From: Candidula unifasciata
Taxonomy: Eukaryota > Mollusca > Gastropoda > Stylommatophora > Geomitridae
Assembly: GCA_905116865.2 (NCBI GenBank)
Contig: CAJHNH020008450.1
Span: 684,310 to 748,309, forward strand
Reading direction: 5' to 3'
DNA length: 64,000 nucleotides
The translations under genes were made by a program, and so were the position numbers. Positions 48,501 through 54,400 of this stretch are shown here, piece by piece. Positions within the stretch are counted from its first letter, which is position 1, and each line of letters starts with the position of its first letter. The notes under the pieces were generated by a model that saw nothing but the letters and a program-made list of their open reading frames with translations, was not told where the DNA came from and did no database searches.

Positions 48501-49056
48501 TAACTTCAGGAAATAGATAAGCTTCTCTCTGAGGGGGAAAAAAATCAATAAACAGATATGGTATCTTAAACCCGGAGGCATCAGTACGTGTTTGTTTGTG
48601 CAAAGTCCAAAGTAACAGGTCCTTTTAGTCCACTAATGCCACTATTTGTTATGGTCTACGTGACGGAGAAAGTGCGCGTCCAACTTGAGTAAATTTACAT
48701 TTTATACATTTTTTGTTTGTTGTTGCACACAATTACTGTAAAAAAAAAAAAAAGATCCCCAAACATACTCGCTGCAAACTAACAACTATAAACCATTAAG
48801 CAAAAACATACTTTCTCCAGATAAATAAATGTTTTCTACTTTCGCTTTCCTCTTATATAACATAAAGCGCGAAAAGGTCACAGCTGGGCCGTGATGTTAA
48901 AGAGATAAATGCAGTAATGTCAAGATTATCCACTAAATTAACAATTAAATTAATAGCAGTAATCAAATTAGAAAGACATAAATGTATAAAAAGACATAAA
49001 TATATAGTCCTCACCCCAAGATTGCGTCCTGTGGTTGTTACACTCAAGCTATTCAT
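21518..49056 (-). CDS. DHODH: Dihydroorotate dehydrogenase (quinone), mitochondrial, complete, 9 exons
   Basis: Class 2 DHODH oxidises dihydroorotate to orotate in de novo pyrimidine synthesis, passing electrons from FMN to ubiquinone at the inner mitochondrial membrane. Exons in gene order: 49056-49015, 43574-43365, 37539-37340, 34885-34809, 32905-32715, 29395-29276, 26522-26369, 23130-22971, 21590-21518. Phases agree throughout and give 408 aa (human protein 395 aa). Residues 1-14 plus VRLR are a basic presequence; 19-36 ([18 protein letters not shown]) form the membrane segment. The core shows [51 protein letters not shown] with the class 2 catalytic serine (S219 in this model), LVKIAPD (K259), [24 protein letters not shown] and IQLYTAL for FMN phosphate. 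All key residues are present. Introns are greatly expanded by arrays and transposon debris. Confidence 0.95.
21591..21805. repeat. ~38-45 bp minisatellite at the DHODH exon 9 acceptor
   Basis: Five units on the + strand, each starting CTGTTCTATGAAAA- or a variant and continuing CATGATTTTACTGAAAGTTC, TTCATT. The first unit starts with the CTGT that is the reverse complement of the splice acceptor ACAG. Confidence 0.88.
21815..22010 (-). mobile_element. LINE tail with zinc knuckle and (TAAC)n end
   Basis: Minus frame reads [38 protein letters not shown]. It ends in a (TAAC)n run (21815-21844), the same tail type as at 57425-57445. Confidence 0.7.
22055..22220 (+). mobile_element. LINE ORF2 C-terminal fragment
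   Basis: Reads [20 protein letters not shown] and [14 protein letters not shown], parallel to the copy at 39765-40085. Confidence 0.55.
22545..22905. repeat. ~33 bp minisatellite
   Basis: About eleven diverged units with CACTGAATCAACAGAAGTTA and ACAGTAACAACAT. Begins ~65 bp beyond the DHODH exon 8 donor. Confidence 0.9.
22971..23130 (-). CDS. DHODH: DHODH exon 8, FMN phosphate site
   Basis: 160 nt between tcccccag and GTAGGC. Encodes [40 protein letters not shown] and KKEMADLLR, the end of the TIM barrel. Confidence 0.95.
23395..23672 (+). repeat. A-repeat copy
   Basis: Near full length, from GTGTGGGTTTTGGGGTCCCA to TTTACAGCCCATAAACATGA, then AAGTAGTAGTAG. Confidence 0.85.
23705..23855 (+). 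mobile_element. LINE tail with zinc-knuckle coding
   Basis: Frame reads [18 protein letters not shown] or, in the alternative frame, [20 protein letters not shown]. Family also at 32460, 34335, 49630, 50325, 58320 and 59370. Confidence 0.65.
23915..23960. repeat. (CAAA)n microsatellite
   Basis: CAAACAAACAAA run ending near 23960, following an A-run at 23900-23917. Confidence 0.8.
24355..25145. repeat. 22 bp minisatellite, ~36 copies
   Basis: Unit TACTTCTACACCCTAGTGTG plus TG, with variants (CTAGAGTG, CTACTGTA) grouped toward the right end. It lies in the DHODH intron between exons 7 and 8. Confidence 0.97.
25150..25975. repeat. 25 bp minisatellite, ~33 copies
   Basis: Unit TGACTGTACTGTATGATGGC plus AGAAG. 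In the right half, three unit types recur in order, giving a 75 bp higher-order period. The 267 aa minus-strand frame over it is repeat translation. Confidence 0.97.
25975..26175 (+). mobile_element. SINE C copy, 5' truncated
   Basis: Matches the 44.7-45.0 kb SINE: TAATGCCGGGGTGCCAGGTT, CTGCGGGCCTTGTGCTGGTT, TCGACAGTGGTACCATCCAG, TTCTGCAACGTTCTGTAAAG. The tRNA-like head before box B is replaced by the adjoining 25 bp array. Confidence 0.75.
26369..26522 (-). CDS. DHODH: DHODH exon 7
   Basis: 154 nt after gattgttcag. Encodes [40 protein letters not shown] and RLTK. The donor GTCGGT is weak. The acceptor and first exon bases closely resemble the monomer of the array immediately upstream. Confidence 0.93.
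26523..26757. repeat. 32 bp minisatellite at the DHODH exon 7 acceptor
   Basis: About seven units; on the gene (minus) strand each reads TTGTTCAATGTAAAATTGAT, GGATTGATTATA. The real intron-exon junction reads TTGTTCAGTGTAAAGTGGAT, GGGCTGATCATC, identical at 25 of 32 positions and in register after a ~7 bp gap. Confidence 0.93.
26757..29228. repeat. 34 bp minisatellite, ~72 copies
   Basis: Unit CACATGACAGTAAATCCTGC, TAGGTTACAACTAT. Rare variants recur at multiples of 34 bp (TAAAACTAGC at 27117 and 27491, 374 bp apart), showing block duplication of 11 units. It fills the intron between DHODH exons 6 and 7. Confidence 0.98.
29276..29395 (-). CDS. DHODH: DHODH exon 6
   Basis: 120 nt, 40 codons, acceptor caccatcag. 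Encodes [20 protein letters not shown] then AVVSRPQ. Two GTAAGC donors lie 15 nt apart (exon ends 29291 or 29276). The distal one is chosen because VSRPQ plus CKVDGL of exon 7 gives the usual family spacing. Tandem arrays lie on both sides. Confidence 0.9.
29460..30725. repeat. 31 bp minisatellite with a 58 bp compound unit
   Basis: Unit CACAGGGCTTTCATGTCATC, TCATACTCTCT. From ~30175 a second unit (AGGAGTTTCCAATCATCT) alternates with it as a 58 bp compound. Open frames up to 350 aa on the + strand are repeat translations antisense to DHODH. Confidence 0.96.
31120..31740 (-). mobile_element. LINE ORF2 remnant, C-terminal
   Basis: Minus frame reads [60 protein letters not shown], then [15 protein letters not shown], the classic post-RT order of RTE/Jockey-like ORF2. 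Stops occur downstream. Confidence 0.8.
31741..32260. other. DHODH intron, nothing recognised
   Basis: No open frame, tandem repeat or known element recognised. Confidence 0.4.
32270..32430 (+). repeat. Dispersed repeat shared with 40475 and 11608
   Basis: GGGCACACAGGCCAGTCTTA, CATTCAGCCCTT-CAAAC, TTCATATAACAATATGCA align to 40475-40615. Confidence 0.6.
32460..32705. mobile_element. Two opposed LINE tail fragments
   Basis: 32460-32580 (+) carries the zinc-knuckle tail (GCTGACTGCTGAAGATGGAG). 32585-32705 (-) encodes [18 protein letters not shown], an RNase H-type GNEQADRLA motif. They face away from each other 10 bp from DHODH exon 5. Confidence 0.65.
32715..32905 (-). CDS. DHODH: DHODH exon 5, catalytic serine
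   Basis: 191 nt ending AAG/GTGAGA. Contains [10 protein letters not shown] and [17 protein letters not shown] with the catalytic serine. The acceptor is a tandem CAGCAG, so the exon may start at 32905 or 32902. Confidence 0.94.
32965..33070 (+). mobile_element. hAT-like terminal fragment
   Basis: Starts CAGCGATGGGCAAACTATGG and continues with GGCC-rich sequence, typical of hAT terminal repeats. The other end is not found. Confidence 0.5.
33180..33485 (-). repeat. A-repeat copy, reverse, with C-run
   Basis: Reverse-complement markers TTTACTGGCTGTAAA, TTGTTCCAGAACCTTAGTG, GACTTTGACGACATGCTTGA. The C-run at 33418-33434 is in the same element position as in the 13.2 kb copy. Confidence 0.8.
33660..33850 (-). 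mobile_element. LINE tail with a single 60 bp unit
   Basis: CTCTTGGAATGCCTCGCGGC, TTCAGGGCAGGAAGAGATCT, CTGGAACG, then TTCATATAAAGTAATTTT as beside the array at 39.6 kb. Confidence 0.75.
34020..34230 (+). mobile_element. SINE B copy
   Basis: Box-B-like GTGGGTTCAAATCTGG, then ACCTTGCCAGGTCAACCTAG, AGGTGCCGATTGGCCCA, GTCTAGCCCTATATGCC, ending in TTTACTTTACC. Confidence 0.7.
34335..34470 (+). mobile_element. LINE tail with zinc-knuckle coding
   Basis: Same tail as 23705: GTACAATCAGAGG, CTGAAGGTGGGGATGAAGCA, GTCCTGAGTGTTGTGATGTA. Confidence 0.6.
34500..34700 (-). mobile_element. hAT-like terminal fragment
   Basis: The right edge reads, on the minus strand, CAGTGGCTCTCAAACGTTTT, matching the general hAT terminal pattern CAGTGGTTCTCAAA. 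Confidence 0.45.
34809..34885 (-). CDS. DHODH: DHODH exon 4
   Basis: 77 nt between tctggtgcag and GTAAGA. Encodes [20 protein letters not shown], matching the family YGFNSHG segment, then a variable linker. Confidence 0.9.
35030..35320 (+). repeat. A-repeat copy
   Basis: Full-length type: GGGGTCCCATTGTGGGGAAA, CAAGCATGTTGTAAGAGTCG, ACTGGGGGCTTCTTTCAAAG, GGATGAACAACCAGGTCTTT, GTTTAAAGACTGTGAATGC. Confidence 0.88.
35330..36320. other. DHODH intron, nothing recognised
   Basis: AT-rich with short internal duplications (CAGTGGTCTTTCTAAAAA twice at ~35551-35586). No gene seen. Confidence 0.45.
36325..36840. repeat. Nested tandem repeat: ~150 bp and 53 bp units
   Basis: A ~150 bp unit (CTTGTATCAGGAGGCTAGCA then CAGCTGTCGGTGTTGGAGCT) is partly repeated. 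Within it, a 53 bp unit (GCATACAGCTTTGTCTTGAG, GTTGGAACAGGCCAGATGGC) occurs about four times. Confidence 0.9.
36925..37320 (+). mobile_element. LINE ORF2 C-terminal remnant
   Basis: [20 protein letters not shown], then [20 protein letters not shown] and [17 protein letters not shown], ending 20 bp from DHODH exon 3. Family of 20165 and 56120. Confidence 0.7.
37340..37539 (-). CDS. DHODH: DHODH exon 3
   Basis: 200 nt after aaatttcag. Encodes [20 protein letters not shown] to DKAIINR, the first FMN-binding strands. The donor is a weak GTTGTT, but phase 2 completes the Arg codon of exon 4. Confidence 0.94.
37670..39604. repeat. 60 bp minisatellite, ~32 copies, dual open frames
   Basis: Unit CCCCTGGAATGCCTCAAGAC, ATCAGGGCAGGAAAAGATCT, CTAGAACGTGCCCTTCTCTA; phase is exact from 37741 to 39540. 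As 60 is divisible by three and the unit lacks stops in one frame each way, 637 codons (+) and 593 codons (-) are open. It lies in a DHODH intron and abuts a LINE tail carrying one unit. It is unlikely to be coding. Confidence 0.98.
39604..40085 (-). mobile_element. Two LINE 3' remnants beside the 60 bp array
   Basis: 39604-39770: [19 protein letters not shown] then [15 protein letters not shown]. 39771-40085: [58 protein letters not shown]. Both read on the minus strand. Confidence 0.75.
40475..40620 (+). repeat. Dispersed repeat shared with 32270
   Basis: CACAAATTGGGCACACGAGC, CCATCTTACATTTGGCCCTT, TTCATATAGTAATATGCAAA. Confidence 0.6.
40650..41135. repeat. CA-rich imperfect microsatellite
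   Basis: Mixed ACAC, ACAT and CACG tracts. The His/Thr and Cys/Val frames over it are artefacts. Confidence 0.9.
41247..41262. repeat. G-run
   Basis: 16 consecutive G following TTTAAA, a candidate G-quadruplex. Confidence 0.85.
41340..41510 (-). mobile_element. LINE ORF2 C-terminal fragment
   Basis: Minus frame includes [19 protein letters not shown], the conserved GRPRxxW block. Confidence 0.6.
41510..41760 (-). repeat. A-repeat copy, reverse, with C-run
   Basis: Markers CCGACTGTGAACTTCAACTG, GTTCCAGAACTAGTTTTGCA, TAGGACATGCTTATTAGGGG; C-run at ~41731-41740. Confidence 0.75.
42045..42335 (+). mobile_element. LINE ORF2 C-terminal remnant
   Basis: [32 protein letters not shown], then [21 protein letters not shown] reading in a shifted frame, ending [18 protein letters not shown]. 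Confidence 0.75.
42740..43320. mobile_element. Probable LINE debris
   Basis: 42740-43050 (-) reads [15 protein letters not shown] and [18 protein letters not shown], resembling a LINE tail but not certain. 43160-43320 (+) has the 3' ending TTGACATCTGCAAC followed by AAGAAGAA. Confidence 0.4.
43365..43574 (-). CDS. DHODH: DHODH exon 2
   Basis: 210 nt (70 codons) between cattgatag and GTAAGT. It carries the membrane segment and the N-terminal quinone-tunnel helices ([29 protein letters not shown]). Confidence 0.93.
43600..44700. other. DHODH intron 1, nothing recognised
   Basis: A-rich stretch 43860-44160 with repeated AGTTCCTAAAA-like motifs. No gene seen. Confidence 0.45.
44720..44975 (-). 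mobile_element. SINE C, tRNA-derived head
   Basis: On the minus strand, box A-like GTGGCTAAGTCGATGTG (around 44956-44940) and box B GGGTTCGATCCC (around 44914-44903) are spaced as in a tRNA. The body matches 25975-26175. Confidence 0.85.
45095..45290 (+). repeat. A-repeat fragment and short dispersed repeat
   Basis: GTGTGGGTTCCAGCGACTCT, AACAAGCATTTCATAAAAG and GACCAATTAAAGGACATGCT resemble the A-repeat 5' half. 45232-45290 shares CTGTAAACTGCAACATAATG-type sequence with 14395 and 48068. Confidence 0.5.
45733..46036 (-). mobile_element. SINE D, tRNA-like head, complete with TSD
   Basis: Minus strand begins GGGGCCGTGTTAGCCCAGTC, GATAAGAGG (box A-like) and ends TTTACC plus a T-run. A perfect 12 bp target-site duplication TATGAAGTCCGT flanks it (45721-45732 and 46037-46048). 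Confidence 0.88.
46049..47700 (-). pseudogene. LINE ORF2 (reverse transcriptase) pseudogene
   Basis: Non-LTR reverse transcriptase remnant, clade uncertain (RTE/Jockey-like). In order on the minus strand: [60 protein letters not shown] (RT blocks 2-3), frameshifted middle with [99 protein letters not shown]. Several frameshifts; the catalytic FADD motif is not found. Best preserved LINE in the window. Confidence 0.88.
47845..48110. repeat. Opposed A-repeat fragments
   Basis: 47845-47930 (-): GACATGCTTGTTGGGGAGGC, AGTGGGTCTATTCTTGTTTT. 47995-48110 (+): CACCCACTGTCCCTTAACAG, GGCATGTTGT, then CTGTAAACCACAATAAAACA. Confidence 0.55.
48108..48245 (-). mobile_element. SINE B copy, head half
   Basis: CTCAAGGCTGGGTCGACCTA, CTTCTGATTCGTGGGCGGGT, TAGCTACTACACCATGACAG; the tRNA-like head is at the right. 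Confidence 0.7.
48250..49010. other. DHODH intron 1 5' part, nothing recognised
   Basis: AT-rich. No gene or known repeat recognised. Confidence 0.45.
49015..49056 (-). CDS. DHODH: DHODH exon 1 (start codon)
   Basis: ATG at 49056-49054 encodes [14 protein letters not shown], then a GTGAGG donor. Phase 0 joins it to VRLRQAAV of exon 2. Its length and basic character suit a mitochondrial presequence, but this short exon rests only on phase, splice signal and position. Confidence 0.65.
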
Positions 49057-49629
49057 TTCTACTGTTTGAACTACTTTGAACGTCTGCTCTCAGGACACCG
49101 GATATAACCTCTGATCTCTAGGGGAACTGAAAACTCAGCAGATATAGTTGTTTCGAATCTAGCCTCCCTTCCTCCCCCTTTATCATATTTAAATGTTTAT
49201 TGATTTAACTTTAGAGTCAGGATACGTTACTTCATTGAACTTGATTTATCTCATGTTGCTCAGCCTTTCTCAGTATAATTACCAGCTTCTGCTAAAAGTG
49301 TCACACAAAGCATGAACTCCTTAGCTCCGGTGACAATACTTAGGTCTCAATAAAAATTGCACTGATGAACTGAACGGGAAAGAGTCTATGGACTATGGAC
49401 TGGAAACATTTAAATCAGTTTGGTTTAAAGTAATATTTGGGTAAAGGGCAAAGTAAATATAATTCTGTCTCTTTAGACCCAGAAGAATTATTACAAGTAC
49501 TGAGGTCGTCTCGTGACAAAGGCGTACGTGGTTAGTGCCTTGTGGGAGAGCGTGTACAGTTCGGAGGAGCAGATGGATCACCAGTCTGGTGAGATTAATG
49601 CAGAAAAAAAAGGGGGGGGGGGGGAGGTG

Positions 49630-49955
49630 ACAAGAGGTTCTGGCAGATGCTCGAGGCTCAGAGGAAAGGCAAGACGGACGTTTAATCAGAATGCTGCTGG
49701 CACCCATTAGTATCGGAACTCTTCGCTGGCTGCTGAAGATGGGGACGGAGCGCTTATGGGAATGCCCCGAGTGCTGTGATGTCGGTTCTTGAATCAAATC
49801 AAATTTCTTCTGTTTCTAACCGAATCTGCTGCAAGGTATTGTTCCTATAGTCTATCTGACAGAATGGGAGTTCTTACACTTAGAGCTATACTGTGGAGAA
49901 GATCAGAGCGCTTATGGTCATGTCCAATGTGTGATGAAGATGATATTTAAATGAA
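49630..49955 (+). mobile_element. LINE zinc-knuckle tails
   Basis: 49655-49800: GTFNQNAAGTH-like region and [20 protein letters not shown]. 49860-49950: MGVLTLRAILWRRSERLWSC, PMCDEDDI then stop. A G-run occurs at 49610-49623. Confidence 0.75.
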
Positions 49956-50207
49956 CAATGAATAATATTTGATAGTATCATTTCTCACTAAGTCTTGAAT
50001 GGTTCAGTTAGTGGTTTTTCTTTCCATCTCACAGGTGTTAATTTTATGCTTTGATGATATCCACGCTTTGCACTAGTAGCACAATATTGTTATGAATTTG
50101 CCGTTGTATTATCTGTTTATTGATAGTCATAATTTTTATGTCTTAATAATGGCGTAAGTTGGTATAAAAGAAAGTAATTAGTCGGTTTACAGTACGTAGA
50201 CCGGTAC

Positions 50208-50210
<3 letters not shown>

Positions 50211-50271
<61 letters not shown>
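50211..50271. repeat. (TA)n microsatellite, ~30 units
   Basis: Uninterrupted TA repeat in the DHODH-DDX1 intergenic region. Confidence 0.97.
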
Positions 50272-50274
<3 letters not shown>

Positions 50275-50324
50275 TAGGACTGCTGTAAAAGACAATTTCT
50301 GGTGAGTACCCGCACCCTATTTAG

Positions 50325-50515
50325 ATCAGAACCAGAGGGTCTGGCCGACTCACTACACTCAGAGGAAAAGCAAGGCGAACATGTAACCACATTACGACCT
50401 GTATAATTAATATTGGAACTCTAAGTTGGCTGCTGAAATTAACTGATTTAATAAGGACGGAGCACGCATGGGTATGCCCCGAGTGCAGTAATGTCAATTC
50501 TTGACTCAGCTACGT
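50325..50515 (+). mobile_element. LINE zinc-knuckle tail
   Basis: Reads GTLSWLLKLT, a small insertion, then DGARMGMPRVQ or, in the other frame, RTEHAWVCPECSNVNS. Same family as 49655. Confidence 0.65.
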
Positions 50516-50674
50516 GCACTTTATTTTGGGTAATCGACAATGCACGTGATGATAGTACAATCCTCATTGTATACTGTTTTGCGATATATAGTTTACAAAG
50601 TATTTTTAGTGTCAACAAAAATGTTATTTGATTTATAAACTACTTTATTTATGTAATATTGTTCGGGTAAAAGA

Positions 50675-51275
50675 AAGCACGCAGACAAAAATTAAAAATT
50701 AAAAATTAAAAATTAAAAATTATCGACAAGAAGACACTCAAACCAATCCCTCTTCATTTTAATAGCCCTGACCACAGCGGTAAAGATGACATATCTGTCA
50801 CAGCATTAAAATCTTGCTCTGGCGATCATACTACCCGCCTCGCTTTGGAAAATCGCCTTATCCACAGCCTTGGCGTTCTTAGTCCAAGAGGTATCAATAT
50901 CCAACATACCTTCATCTAAATAGTTCTAATCTTATTACATTTTAAATGTTAATTATTTTATTTTATTTCATATTATTACCATATTCTATTTCTTATCAAT
51001 ATCATTTATGTATCATTAACACTTGCATTTCTTTTATTCCCAGTATTGTGACTATATTTTTTAGCCATCGTTTATTTTATTTTATTTCATTTATTCCGCA
51101 TCACATTTTTTAAACGTCGCTCACGTCACCCCTTAGAGATCTACATACTCTCCATTCCTCTTTTGTGTAGTCCACTTGTGTTTGAAAAAGGCTGCCTGGC
51201 CGAAACGTTACGTTGTGTTGTTTTGTGCACGTTTTCCTTTTTCCCATTTTGTTGAGCTTTTTAGTCAAATTTCTC
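50675..51275 (+). mobile_element. Penelope-like element 3' fragment
   Basis: After an AAATT pentamer run (50692-50720), the frame reads PLHFNSPDHSGKDDISVTAL, then RLALENRLIHSLGVLSPRGI, NIQHTF, resembling the C-terminal end of Penelope-like or GIY-YIG-bearing ORFs. The 3' end has GCCTGGCCGAAACGTTACG, a motif often seen at such element ends. It ends ~125 bp before DDX1. Confidence 0.5.
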
Positions 51276-51399
51276 TGGAATTCGGGTAAAAGAAGAAAAG
51301 TTCGAAAACACGGCGGAGAAAGGGGCTGTCATATCAATTGTCTCACGTTTTGAGTTTGCAAAAGCGAAAGTTAGCAGACGTTTTCGAACAAACCAGAAA

Positions 51400-51415
51400 A
51401 TGACGGCTTTTGAAG
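51400..51415 (+). CDS. DDX1: DDX1 exon 1 (start codon)
   Basis: ATG ACG GCT TTT GAA G then GTATTT. The context gaaaATGA and fit to the next exon support this start. No TATA box is evident in the preceding 100 bases. Confidence 0.85.
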
Positions 51416-54400
51416 GTATTTTTACAAGTTTTTTTGCTCTGTTTGAAATTTGAACCCATTATTCGACAGTGGAGAATAGATAAGAAACGATTGTTCTATG
51501 TTTTCTTTGTTCATTCACGATTTACACACGTATAACAGCGGGGAGAACTGAGATCTGCGTTCCCGTTAAAATGCCGTGCTGGAGTTTACAACCTGTGAAA
51601 GCGAAGAAGAATAGTCTTTGGTTTTTAATTTTTGTCTGCGTGCTTTTGGCATTGATTTTCATTCTAGTTTCTGTTCATCTATTTCATTTCCTTTCCCTAA
51701 AATTTTGTTGTTTTATTTTATTCCATACTGTACACATCTCGCAAAACTGAAAACAGCAACCTAAAGACGCACATCTATTGGATTGCACGTTACTGGCGTT
51801 ACTAGTCTAATATTACTAATAATACTTAGGGATGTTAGGGAACATAATCAATGGACTAAAAAAAAAAATAATTGAAGGCTTGGTTCTGGGAAAGAGAGGC
51901 AAGAACCAAGAAGATTGAAAGTGGGCACATGTCACTGCTGCTTATTGAAAGTGGACACATGACACTGCTGCTATTGCAGACTGGGAAGACCAACCCAGGC
52001 AACAAGTACCTGCAGGGCACAGACAGATATATCATATAAAGCCATGCTGTAGACAGGCACAACGCATTTACATCTTCAGATGAATGCAAGAGGAAGATGA
52101 CATTGAAGACACCTTGACAGGAAAGTTATTGTACCTGGGGGAGCTGGCAAGAGTCCCAGTTTCTTTCAGACATGCTGCAATAAGAGAGATATTCTGTAAT
52201 GGACTTGCTGTCTAAGGAAGATAACAGTAACAGTTTATGAGTATTATATCATTATATATGCATATCACTGTACCATTATGTCCTTGTCATAAAACAGTTT
52301 TAAACTGTTCGCCTCAGTCATGTTAAAAAAAATAATAACTTACAGACATTACAAAGACATAAAGGCAGTAGTGTGTCAGTATTGGTTGTGTCAACATATA
52401 AAGTTAAGAATTCAGTTTTATGCAAGTACATTAATATTGACAAAAGAAAAACAGTATTACTCTTTCCATGCTTTAGCAGTTATTTCTGTACTTCTTCCTT
52501 ACATTGTATCATCATGAAAAGATATAAAACTGATCGAAAAATATGCTTCACAATATAACACACACACACAAAGCGTGAACAATGCAGCTATGGAGCCTTT
52601 ATCAGCACATACATAAATCAAATGATACAAATACACAAAATAAACACTTGAAATGGTAGACTATAGATGAATGTGACAAGCACAAACAGATTATAGCAGT
52701 TCTGTGCTGGCAGGACCTTACACCGCAGAGCAGGGTTATTCAACTGTCGGCCTAGCAGGTGGACCTCGGATCATTGCCAGTTGTATTGTGTTAATAATCT
52801 TTCTTTTGCTGGGGCTAAAGCTTCTGGTGATCTCCATTTTGGCCCTCTGAGGAAACTTATTGAAAAGCTCTGCTGTAGAGCAGTTCTGTATATCCTCTTC
52901 ATGTTGCTGTTGACACATAAGGCATTCACAAGTGATCACCATTGCTGCTAGTCTGCTGCTTTTCTGCCCGTACTATCCCATGTCACTTCTCATTCCTTTG
53001 TTTCCCATTCTTTTGTCCTTCTCCGGGTTTCCTTAGGTCGTCCATGTCTCATTTCCCCATCTGCTGCCCACAGGAGAGCTGCTTTTGCCAGAGTGTCACA
53101 AGCTGCAAACATGTCCAAGCCATCTCCATTGTCTTACCTTGATAACATTTGCCAGTGCTGCTTCTCAGTTTTTCATTTGGGATCTTGTTTGGCCAAAATA
53201 TTTATAGAATTCTTGCTGTAGAGCAGTAACAGTTCTTTACTTCCTGTCTTCTTGTTTTTTTTGTCCATCATGAGTGATGAAGACCACGTTTATCCAAAGT
53301 AATAGCTGTACGAAAGTGACTTGCTCAAGGACTTGGATTTAAGTGAGGAAGCGTTGCACAAGTTGTTGACCTCACTCTTTCGCTTGTGTCCATCTTGATC
53401 CTATGGCAGGACAATGTCGAGACGATTGGAAATAGACCTAAGTGCAGTGGATGACCAAGATATCTTAAGTGCCCTGCTTTGCTCAAAGCTCTTTATTTCT
53501 TACCCTGTAGGCTTATAGCAATTTGTTATTTTTTTTTTCAATTGCGCAACAGTGCTGTTATAGTACAGTACTAGCATTCCTTTCACTTCAAATCCATTTC
53601 AGTTCCATCTTAAAAAAAACAAAAAACAAAAACACTATCAGCCTACTGCCAGCAGCGTCCGGTTATATTGTGGTCTGGGTTAAATGCCATGGACCATGCT
53701 GATATACTGAATGCTCTACAAGCAGTGAAACATTTGTAAGAACCAAGTGATGACTGTGAATCTGCAACCATGACCAGACTGCCAGAACAGTGTATTACGA
53801 GGTGTGGCCAGATATGAGCACTATCCAGAAAGTAAGGAAAAATAATAAACCAGCACAGGACTGGTGTCATCAGCTGCTGCATGCTTCAGAATTTACTAAG
53901 GCGGGGGTGGAGGGGGGGGGAGGGGGGGTGATCTGAGCACAGATGGACTGAATGGCTGCAGTGAGGGTAATCTGTCTACTAATTAACTAGGTGTGGCTTT
54001 TATTTATCTTTTTTTTTAATGTCTTAAGGTACTTAATATATATGATGCCAGTTCCATATTTGTAAACCGATCGGCACTCAACATGTCTTTTTATCCGTCA
54101 CTAATCTTATGTTATTTTATCACAGTCAATATCACTGCACATTGGGCATTTCCATGCTTGCTGAGTCCTTGGATGCAACAACCATTCCAGGGTATCTACT
54201 GATTGTTCCCATAAGAATTTGATTATAGCCTTCTGTCTTGACCTTGAAGATGGCATAGACATGCTTTACAAAGCTTTACTCCCAGGTTATGTAATCTGTT
54301 AACATCAAAATAGAAATTAGGGTGGGTTCACTAGGGAATCTGGGTGAAAGGTAACATAATATAATCCATTGTCTTGTATTGATTACGTATTATTTTCATA

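Larger units (their letters stand above)
49057..51399. promoter_or_regulatory. Divergent DHODH-DDX1 intergenic region
   Basis: Start codons of DHODH (-) and DDX1 (+) are 2.3 kb apart with no other gene. Promoters should lie at the two ends. The middle is transposon debris plus a TA repeat. No TATA or initiator element can be assigned. Confidence 0.5.

Noticed and set aside
49393..49797. 134-codon minus-strand frame as a gene
   Set aside because: It crosses a LINE tail in antisense and a G/C homopolymer, with no recognisable family.
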